Source: a bacterium (GTDB lineage Bacteria > UBA9089 > CG2-30-40-21 > SBAY01). From it: a DNA stretch of 6,259 nt. Below, in pieces: positions 1-5,999 of this stretch. Below the pieces are notes generated by a model. It was not told the DNA's origin. It saw nothing but the letters and a program-made list of their open reading frames with translations, and did not search any database. Within the stretch, counting starts at the first letter, position 1. Each line of letters begins with the position of its first letter. Both the position numbers and the translations under genes were made by a program. The DNA is taken from the NCBI GenBank assembly GCA_040757115.1, contig JBFLYA010000217.1:1-6259 (forward strand), read 5' to 3'.

Positions 1-3000
1 ATAATTAATACAGGTAAATTTAAGCAAGACATGGAAGTAGTTAGTTTTATTGAGGGGTTTAACTTTAGCACTACCACCTTGCTTTCTTTATTACCATCAC
101 AAAAAGGAAATCTTAGCCTTAGCGCACCTATTCCAGCAAGTTTAACTGCTGGGTATTATTACGGTAGTGTCTGCGTCCAGATTGGTACTTCTTCTAAATA
201 TAAACAATTTAGTTTTTATATCCCGCAGGCAAAATTAGAGGTTAAAGTTAATGATAAAAGTTATCAGTTAGGGGAAACAGTAAATATTTATGTAAAGAAT
301 ATCGGCGGTGTAGCGGATAGTTGGGATTATACTATAAGATTATTTGATACAATAGGAAATGAGGTTTATACAGGTGAAGGGAGTATAGATAATTTATTTC
401 CAGCAGATGATGAGAGGATAATAGGATTTGATATTCCAGGTGGACTAATAACCGGAGATTATATCATAAGTTTAATTACGACTGCTCAACTTATACAGTT
501 AAGAGAAAATTTTGATAGATATATCAGTATAGAAGGGATAGATGCAGATATGAGTATATGCACTGCTCAGAAGACATACTCTATTAATGAGCAAATTAAT
601 GTAAATGTAAAGATAGATAATAAAAATGACGCTATTGAAGGTGCTAAGTTGAGCCTGAAAGTAAGAAGTAATTATCCTGGGTGGCAGACTTTTACTGCAT
701 TGGAAAGAATTCGTGATATTAAAGTTGATGGTAATTATGTCTGGTTTGCAACTAATTTGATTGTGAAAAGATATAATAAGGTAGATAATAAGTGGGATGA
801 TTATAATAAGATACAAGATGCTAATACAATAGCAGTAGATGGGAGGTATATCTGGTTTGGGACATGGGATGGTGTATCACGATATGATAAGGAAACCAGT
901 AGCTGGATAACTTTTAATATAGAAAATAGTGGGTTAGTGAGTAATCATATTAGGTCAATAGCAGTAGATGGGAAATATATTTGGCTTGGGACATGGGATG
1001 GTGTATCACGATATGATAAGGAAACCGGTAGTTGGACAACTTTTACCAAACAAAATAGTGGGTTAGTAAATAATGAGATTAGGTCAATAGCAGTAGATGG
1101 GAAATATATTTGGCTTGGGACATGGTATGGTCTATCACAATATGATAAGGAAACCGGTAGTTGGACAACTTTTACTAAACAAAATAGTGGGTTAGTGGAT
1201 AATGAAATTATGTCAATAGCAGTAGATGAAAAATATATTTGGTTTGGAACAGGGTATGGTGTATCACGATATGATAAGGAAACCAGTAATTGGACAACTT
1301 TTAATGAAAATAGTGGGTTAGTGAGTAAGTATATTAGGTCAATAGCAGTAGATGGAAAATATATTTGGTTTGGAACATGCTATGGAGTATCACGATATGA
1401 TAAGGAAACCGGTAGTTGGACAACTTTTACTAAACAAAATAGTGGGTTAGTGAGTAATGATATTAATTCAATAGCAGTAGATGAGAAATATATTTGGTTT
1501 GGAACAGACTATGATGGTGTATCACGGTATGATAAAGAAGGTTATAATTGGATAGATTTTACCCAACAAAATAGTGGGTTAGTGAGTAATGATATTATGT
1601 CAATAACAGTAGATGAAAAATATATTTGGTTTGGAACAGAGTATAAAGGTGTATCACGATATGATAAGGAAACCGGTAGTTGGACAACTTTTACCCAACA
1701 AAATAGTGGGTTAGTGAGTAATGATATTCATTCAATAACAATAGATGGAAAATATATTTGGATTGGAACAGAGTATGGTGTATCACGATATGATAAGGAA
1801 ACCGGTAGTTGGACAACTTTTAATATAGAAAATAGTGAGTTAGAGAGTAATGACATTTGGTCAATAGCAGTAGATGGAAAATATATTTGGGTTGGAACAT
1901 GTAAAGGTGGTGTATCACGATATGATAAGGAAACCGGGAGTTGGACAACTTTTACCCAAGAAAATAGTGGGTTAGAGACTAATTGTATCAGGACAATAGC
2001 AGTAGATGGAAAATATATTTGGATTGGAACATGGGATAATGATGTATCACGATATGATAAGGAAACCGGTAGTTGGACAACTTTTACCTCATACAATAGT
2101 GGGTTAGTGGGTTATAAGATTAGGTCAATAGCAGTAGATGGAAAATATATTTGGTTTGGGACACGCTATGGTGTATCACGGTATGATAAGGAAACCGGTA
2201 GCTGGACAACTTTTACCGAACATAGTATTATGTCAATAGCAGTAGATGGAAAATATATTTGGATTGGGACATGGGTGGGTGTATTACGGTATGATAAGGA
2301 AACCGATAGTTGGACAACTTTTACCCCAGCAAATAGTGGGTTAGTGAGTAATTATATTAACTCAATAGCAGTAGATGGGGAGTATATTTGGTTTGGAACA
2401 GAGTATGGTGTATCACGATATACTACAGCAGGGGATGTGATTTATGAAAAAGAGTATGAGATAACCTGTTTAGAATCAAGTATTAGTCAGGAAGTAATAA
2501 ATATTGGTACTTTAAGTAGTGTAGGTAAGCTATATATTGAAGGAGTACTTACCTCACATAAAAATCAGAAAATAGCTATAGATATGAATTCATTCTATAT
2601 ATTTAAGTCAAATTTATACCTAACATTTGATACTGATAAAAAGGTGTATAAACCTGATGAGTTGATTACTATATCCGGAACTCTAACAAATAAAGGAGAG
2701 AATATAGAAGCAGGTGACTTAGAGTTAAAGGTAAAAGATAGAGATGTAATATTCAGGACGCCAATTAATCTTGGCTCTAACAGTAGTTATAGTTTCATTG
2801 CTACTACTACGGCTAATTCATCTTTTGTCTTAGAATGTATGATAAACGATGTAAAGGTGATAGATTATATCCTGGTAGAAGAGACAAAAGTTAATATAGA
2901 GATAATTACAAAACAGGCATTAACAAGAGGAACAAATACACTAATCATAAGGTTAAAGAATATAAGTAAAGTTGATGTAGTTATTAATCATTGGTCATTA

Positions 3001-5934
3001 GCTATTAGTGATATAAAGCAAGAGTTTGATACTATTAGTATTCCGTCTTTACAAACAGTGGTCAAAGAAATTAATTACCAATTACCAGTTACTGGTTACC
3101 AATCAGACTATGCTACAATTACCTTAGTTTTATCAGGAAATGTAAGTGGGACTTATACTAAGCAGGTAGAGTTTGGAGAGTTAGTAGATTTAAGTATTAA
3201 TCCTGACTCAGTATATCCAATAGGGTATCTGGAAATACCGTTTGAGGTAGTAAATAGGGGTAAATTAGATTCGGAGTTTCCTGCGACATTTACGATATTC
3301 GCCACAGAGACACAGGGGCACAGAGAAATGTCAAATTCCAAATCTCAAACTACCAGGTTAGCCAATTACCCAGTTACCAAATTACCCGCTTGGTGTAAGG
3401 TAATGCCGAAGGTAGTGATCAGTGAGCAGAAGGCAGAGAGCAGAGTGCAGAGTGCAGAGAGCAGAGGGCAGAAGACAGAGGACAGAGGAGAGAAGACAGA
3501 AGACACCAGACACCAGACACCAAATCACCCGGTTACCAAATCTTCACTCGGCCCTATCATTTCGCAAGTCGGCCCTAATTCCATCATTCTTGCTTGTAAA
3601 TTCTATGTTCCAGCAGGTGGCATGATTACAGGTAATCTAATATTTGAGTTAGAAGAGGAAGTGTATGAACTTGGATATGAGTATTTTCGTGGTACTGGAA
3701 GTGCTAAGTTCAAGGTAGCAAAAGAAAACATTGCTAAGATTAAGGGGTTAACCGTAGATAGTCCCCAGTTTAGAGTAAGGGTAGAAAATCCTGGCTCAAA
3801 TGAGTTTAATGGAATGCTACAATTTGAAACACCGTTTTATCAAACCCAGACTTGTGTAAATCTTGATGCAGGCAAAGGTGCAACATATACGATTAAAATT
3901 CCAAATCTCAAATTCCAAATTCCAAACAAGTCTCAAATTCCAAACTCCAAATCCCAAATTACCCAATTACCCAGTTACTCAATTACCCAATCTCCCTTAC
4001 CTGGAACTTATACTGCTAAGGCTGTAATTTTGTATGATGGAAATGAGGTAGATAAGGAAGAGATGGTATTTAGTTTAGAACCGAATTTTGAGATTCTGGA
4101 TGTTAGTCATCTTGAATTAGCAGTTGGAAATGAAGGAACGATTAGCGTTGCAGTTAAGAATATTGGGATGGCTATGGGTGAGGCAAAGGTAAAGGTAAAG
4201 TTGTTGGATTTGCTGGATGAGGAAAAGGTGATTTGGTTAGCTCCGGAGGAAGTGGGGACGCTCAACTTCAGGTTATTTGTGCCATCAGATTTTGAGGAGG
4301 GAACTTATACAGGAGTGGTCAGTGAACAGTGGTCAGTGATGAGTAAAGAGTTTTCAGTAAGGATAGTTGGGATAAAGATAGATGTAGAAGCAAGTTTGGA
4401 TAAGGAGTGTTATGGAGAGAATGAGATGGCTACCTTTACCTTGAGGGTAACAAATCTAAGTGATGCAGGTTTAGGCACATTAAACCTATCGGCAAAGGTA
4501 AAATTCAACGATTATGCAGAAACAAAAACAATTACATTAGGTTATTTACAACAGGCTGGAAGCCTATTTTACTTACCTATCAATCATACAGGTCAAAAAC
4601 TTAATTTTGGTATATATTCTTTGGATGATAGGGCCATCTGGCTTGATGCCATTTATGTTCGACCAAAAGGAACACTTACAATAATTTCAGATAAGCAAAT
4701 CTACAATCAAGGGGAAACTGTAACCTTAACCATAATCTCACTTGAGGCAGGCACTGTGAGTTTAACCACACCAGGAGAGCCTGCGAGTGATACAATTACA
4801 TTTAACGGAGCAAGTAGTCAAACATTTGCATTCAATCTACCTGCACAAATGCTAAGTGGAACATATTATGTAAGTGTGGTAACCGCCCAGACGCAGAGAC
4901 ACAGAGAAATCTCAAATGTCAAATTATCCAATTTCCCTCTACTCTCTACTTCCTACTCTCTACTTCCTATTGATGTGCGAGGGATAGAGGTAGTAATAAA
5001 AGGAGCAAGTTTGGATAAAGCAGGGTATTCGTTTAATGAGGCATTTAAGGTCAAGATAAGTGTAGAGGTGAGTGAAGAATTTGAAGGGATGATAAAGGCA
5101 TGGATAGATGAAGGAGATAATTGGACTAAGGTATATGAGAAAGATGAAACATTTGAAAGTGGAAGGCAGGTCTATGAGATAGTAAGTACTACAACTACAT
5201 CCCCCAGACAAACATTAATCTATGGTATATATTTAGGAACACATACCTTAGTTACATCAGGAAGGAAGGGAATAAGTATCTACAACATTCCTGAAGAAAT
5301 GGGTAAGATTATAGAGAAGGAGTGGCTAATGGTAGAAATAATGCCATCTGCACTAAGTAAAAACGCCTTGTTTGATTTTTTTAAGGTAACACAATATCCA
5401 TCACCACCAGCAGGGATACAGCCAATAGGGTGTTATGAGTTTGTTATTTATGATAAGGATGTAGAGATAAAAAAAGATTTAAAGGTAACATATTTTTATG
5501 GACAAGAAGGCATAGAGTATGATATAATAAAAGATAGTTTAAAGGCATATTATATCAGGAATGGGGAGTGGGAAGTAGTCAGTAGCCAGGAATTGGATAA
5601 AGTGAATAATAAGTTAATATTTTATTTACCACATTTATCATTGGTAGGCATAGGTGCAAAGGTAAGTAAATCTTTAGGGGAGGTAATAGTTTATCCTAAC
5701 CCGGCAAGGGAGCAAGTAACTTTTGGTGATAACTTACCAGCTACAATAATGGTAAGGATATTTAATATAGTCGGTGAAGAGGTATATGAATATGAGGGAG
5801 TAAGTAGTAGTGGTAAATGGCTCTGGAAGCTCCAGAATAAAGATAATGAGAAAGTAGCCAGTGGGATTTATATTTATGTGATTAGTAGTTCTGAAGGAGA
5901 TAAGAAGGTAGGTAAGATAGGTGTGGTGAGGTAA
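1..5934 (+). CDS. Giant secreted modular protein: Ig-like modules, 14-repeat beta-propeller array, C-terminal sorting-type domain (5' partial)
   Basis: The frame is open from the first base. The ATG at 31 has no ribosome binding site or signal peptide behind it, and the residues before it (NTGKFKQDMEVVSF) read as the middle of an Ig-like strand, so the true start lies upstream. Numbering from that ATG gives 1967 residues. Ig/CARDB-like modules are recognised by repeated 'Y..GE.v.i.v.N.g' openings and 'G.Y...V' closings: D1 68-170, D2 171-213 plus 801-860, D3 861-952, D4 953-1050, D5 1051-1200, D6 about 1230-1345, D7 1351-1447, D8 1448-1545, D9 1546-1651, D10 1652-1755. A Reg_prop-like propeller array (227-810) sits inside D2. 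The C-terminal YPNP domain (1884-1967) suggests export to the cell surface. No catalytic motif, kinase or transmembrane segment is visible, so a binding, adhesion or structural role is inferred. Residues about 1015-1025, 1091-1170, 1290-1324, 1429-1440 and 1619-1647 are low-complexity and derive from short-repeat DNA. The stop is TAA at 5932. Confidence 0.93.
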   Translation: MINTGKFKQDMEVVSFIEGFNFSTTTLLSLLPSQKGNLSLSAPIPASLTAGYYYGSVCVQIGTSSKYKQFSFYIPQAKLEVKVNDKSYQLGETVNIYVKNIGGVADSWDYTIRLFDTIGNEVYTGEGSIDNLFPADDERIIGFDIPGGLITGDYIISLITTAQLIQLRENFDRYISIEGIDADMSICTAQKTYSINEQINVNVKIDNKNDAIEGAKLSLKVRSNYPGWQTFTALERIRDIKVDGNYVWFATNLIVKRYNKVDNKWDDYNKIQDANTIAVDGRYIWFGTWDGVSRYDKETSSWITFNIENSGLVSNHIRSIAVDGKYIWLGTWDGVSRYDKETGSWTTFTKQNSGLVNNEIRSIAVDGKYIWLGTWYGLSQYDKETGSWTTFTKQNSGLVDNEIMSIAVDEKYIWFGTGYGVSRYDKETSNWTTFNENSGLVSKYIRSIAVDGKYIWFGTCYGVSRYDKETGSWTTFTKQNSGLVSNDINSIAVDEKYIWFGTDYDGVSRYDKEGYNWIDFTQQNSGLVSNDIMSITVDEKYIWFGTEYKGVSRYDKETGSWTTFTQQNSGLVSNDIHSITIDGKYIWIGTEYGVSRYDKETGSWTTFNIENSELESNDIWSIAVDGKYIWVGTCKGGVSRYDKETGSWTTFTQENSGLETNCIRTIAVDGKYIWIGTWDNDVSRYDKETGSWTTFTSYNSGLVGYKIRSIAVDGKYIWFGTRYGVSRYDKETGSWTTFTEHSIMSIAVDGKYIWIGTWVGVLRYDKETDSWTTFTPANSGLVSNYINSIAVDGEYIWFGTEYGVSRYTTAGDVIYEKEYEITCLESSISQEVINIGTLSSVGKLYIEGVLTSHKNQKIAIDMNSFYIFKSNLYLTFDTDKKVYKPDELITISGTLTNKGENIEAGDLELKVKDRDVIFRTPINLGSNSSYSFIATTTANSSFVLECMINDVKVIDYILVEETKVNIEIITKQALTRGTNTLIIRLKNISKVDVVINHWSLAISDIKQEFDTISIPSLQTVVKEINYQLPVTGYQSDYATITLVLSGNVSGTYTKQVEFGELVDLSINPDSVYPIGYLEIPFEVVNRGKLDSEFPATFTIFATETQGHREMSNSKSQTTRLANYPVTKLPAWCKVMPKVVISEQKAESRVQSAESRGQKTEDRGEKTEDTRHQTPNHPVTKSSLGPIISQVGPNSIILACKFYVPAGGMITGNLIFELEEEVYELGYEYFRGTGSAKFKVAKENIAKIKGLTVDSPQFRVRVENPGSNEFNGMLQFETPFYQTQTCVNLDAGKGATYTIKIPNLKFQIPNKSQIPNSKSQITQLPSYSITQSPLPGTYTAKAVILYDGNEVDKEEMVFSLEPNFEILDVSHLELAVGNEGTISVAVKNIGMAMGEAKVKVKLLDLLDEEKVIWLAPEEVGTLNFRLFVPSDFEEGTYTGVVSEQWSVMSKEFSVRIVGIKIDVEASLDKECYGENEMATFTLRVTNLSDAGLGTLNLSAKVKFNDYAETKTITLGYLQQAGSLFYLPINHTGQKLNFGIYSLDDRAIWLDAIYVRPKGTLTIISDKQIYNQGETVTLTIISLEAGTVSLTTPGEPASDTITFNGASSQTFAFNLPAQMLSGTYYVSVVTAQTQRHREISNVKLSNFPLLSTSYSLLPIDVRGIEVVIKGASLDKAGYSFNEAFKVKISVEVSEEFEGMIKAWIDEGDNWTKVYEKDETFESGRQVYEIVSTTTTSPRQTLIYGIYLGTHTLVTSGRKGISIYNIPEEMGKIIEKEWLMVEIMPSALSKNALFDFFKVTQYPSPPAGIQPIGCYEFVIYDKDVEIKKDLKVTYFYGQEGIEYDIIKDSLKAYYIRNGEWEVVSSQELDKVNNKLIFYLPHLSLVGIGAKVSKSLGEVIVYPNPAREQVTFGDNLPATIMVRIFNIVGEEVYEYEGVSSSGKWLWKLQNKDNEKVASGIYIYVISSSEGDKKVGKIGVVR
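709..2460 (+). repeat. 14-copy in-frame repeat array coding a Reg_prop-like beta-propeller
   Basis: Fourteen repeats of about 43 codons begin at 709, 820, 949, 1078, 1207, 1333, 1462, 1594, 1726, 1855, 1987, 2119, 2227 and 2356. The consensus is I-x-S-I-A-V-D-G-K-Y-I-W-F-G-T, then two or three variable residues, GVSRYDKETGSWTTFT, two variable residues and NSGLVSN. This matches the 'nlWiGT..gGlsrYd' pattern of the two-component regulator propeller family (Reg_prop), though no sensor kinase follows. Repeat lengths are 42-44 codons except copy 12 (36 codons, lacking the NSGLVSN part) and the degenerate copies 1 and 14. Copy 14 lacks its W-TTF strand, while residues 217-222 just before copy 1 (WQTFT) supply one, as expected for velcro closure. 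The DNA is nearly identical between neighbouring copies, pointing to recent amplification or gene conversion. Confidence 0.93.
3073..3100 (+). repeat. Heptamer tandem repeat inside the CDS (AATTACC type)
   Basis: Four consecutive 7-bp units AATTACC, AATTACC, AGTTACT, GGTTACC are read in frame as residues about 1015-1024 (NYQLPVTGYQ), between two strands of Ig-like module D4. The same unit type recurs at 3362-3388, 3524-3541 and 3960-3990. Because the peptide fits a strand-loop-strand position, a chance resemblance is possible for this shortest patch alone. Confidence 0.6.
3304..3388 (+). repeat. Composite short-repeat insert inside the CDS (CACAGAGA / CAAATTCC / AATTACC)
   Basis: Three repeat types lie end to end: a CACAGAGACACAGG-type purine-rich stretch (3304-3329), a TCAAATTCCAAATCTCAAA-type stretch (3331-3349) and an AATTACCC/AGTTACC stretch (3351-3388). 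The translation (residues about 1092-1119) is low-complexity and interrupts Ig-like module D5 after the strand FPATFTIF. The first two parts recur in the same order at 4891-4926, and the last two at 3903-3990. It is read as a dispersed repeat captured in frame. Confidence 0.75.
3424..3528 (+). repeat. Heptamer tandem repeat inside the CDS (NNNCAGA type, 14 units)
   Basis: Units of exactly 7 bp run from 3424: GAGCAGA, AGGCAGA, GAGCAGA, GTGCAGA, GTGCAGA, GAGCAGA, GGGCAGA, AGACAGA, GGACAGA, GGAGAGA, AGACAGA, then AGACACC three times, fading into AAATCAC. Three units make 21 bp, so the protein shows a matching 7-residue period (EQKAESR, VQSAESR, GQKTEDR, GEKTEDT). The patch is highly charged and unlike the beta-rich flanks. 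It is followed at 3524-3541 by an AATTACC-type tail that is 16/18 identical to 3365-3382. Confidence 0.85.
3898..3999 (+). repeat. Composite short-repeat insert inside the CDS (CAAATTCC / AATTACCC)
   Basis: A run of CAAATTCC, CAAATCTC and CAAACTCC variants passes into 8-bp units AATTACCC, AATTACCC, AGTTACTC, AATTACCC, AATCTCCC. It encodes residues about 1290-1323, a Q/S/P/N/I-rich peptide lying between the strand ATYTIKI and the strand PGTYTAKAV of module D6. It shares the 16-bp string CCAATTACCCAGTTAC (3963-3978) with 3362-3377, but in a different reading frame. Confidence 0.8.
4315..4349 (+). repeat. Heptamer tandem repeat inside the CDS (GTGGTCA type)
   Basis: Units GTGGTCA, GTGAACA, GTGGTCA, GTGATGA and a degenerate GTAAAGA follow each other with a 7-bp period. 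They encode VVSEQWSVMSK within the last hairpin of module D7, after the strand EGTYTG. Both other forward frames contain a TGA inside the patch (at 4337 and 4323), so only the frame in use is open. Confidence 0.7.
4884..4971 (+). repeat. Composite short-repeat insert inside the CDS (CGCAGAGACACAGAGA / CAAAT / CTCTACT)
   Basis: A CGCAGAGACACAGAGAAAT-type stretch (4892-4910) is followed by CTCAAATGTCAAATT and then five 7-bp pyrimidine-rich units at 4937-4971: CTCTACT, CTCTACT, TCCTACT, CTCTACT, TCCTATT. The product (residues about 1619-1647) separates the strand GTYYVSVV from IDVRGIEV at the D9/D10 boundary. The 11-bp string CACAGAGAAAT at 4900-4910 is repeated at 3319-3329 in the same frame. 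Confidence 0.8.
5341..5670 (+). other. Pre-C-terminal beta module of the giant protein
   Basis: Residues about 1771-1880 read as a self-contained beta module: a Y-E-F-V-I-Y-D core strand, then LKVTYFYG, an 'LKAYYIRNGEWEVV' segment and a closing 'LIFYLPHLSLVGIGA'. From memory, modules with this 'l.iyy...W..v.....d..n..i...l.h.S.f.l.g' pattern often precede sorting-type C-terminal domains in large exported proteins. The family name is not certain and no catalytic residues are apparent. Confidence 0.5.
5677..5931 (+). other. C-terminal sorting-type domain (T9SS type A / FlgD-Ig-like)
   Basis: The last 85 residues start with GEVIVYPNPA and continue with a 'VRIFNIVGEEV' strand, a 'GKWLWKLQNKDNEKVASGIYIYVI' core and the basic end KKVGKIGVVR. 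The order YPNP, V.IFN..G.EV, W..., G.ASGIYIY, K-rich end is the classical layout of type IX secretion C-terminal signals and of the related FlgD_ig fold. It implies export across the outer membrane if the host has that machinery, which cannot be judged from this window. Confidence 0.75.
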
Positions 5935-5999
5935 GAAGGTAGGAAAGAAAGTAATGCCTCGATTATCGGGGGTAAAGAAAATAAAATTGAGTGAAGTTG

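Noticed and set aside
31-33. ATG at 31 as the true start of the giant gene
   Set aside because: No ribosome binding site, no signal peptide, and the Ig-like pattern continues upstream without a stop.
499-816. Antisense open frame of 105 codons
   Set aside because: It is a low-complexity I/L/S/Y-rich shadow of an AT-rich coding stretch with no recognisable domain.
1728-2096. Antisense open frame of 122 codons with repeated 'VVQLPVSLSYRDT'
   Set aside because: The repetition simply mirrors the propeller repeats on the opposite strand; no start signal or family match is visible.
865-2415. Diversity-generating retroelement target
   Set aside because: Variable codons (TGG, GGG, TGC, GAC, GAG, TGT, CGC) are not confined to template-adenine changes, variation is spread over all copies, and no reverse transcriptase or template repeat is in the window.
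709-2460. CRISPR-like array
   Set aside because: The period of about 129 bp is a multiple of three, lacks unrelated spacers and codes a clear protein repeat.
3422-3625. Overlapping forward open frame of 67 codons across the NNNCAGA heptamers
   Set aside because: It is open only because the 7-bp repeat has no stops in any forward frame; the flanks show no coding character in this frame.
4960-5211. Antisense open frame of 83 codons (and a similar one at 3153-3341)
   Set aside because: Both are shadows of the giant gene, without ribosome binding site or recognisable motif.
5957-5971. Small hairpin CCTCG-ATTAT-CGGGG just after the stop codon as a terminator
   Set aside because: The stem is only 5 bp with a T-G pair and is followed by an A-rich, not T-rich, stretch.
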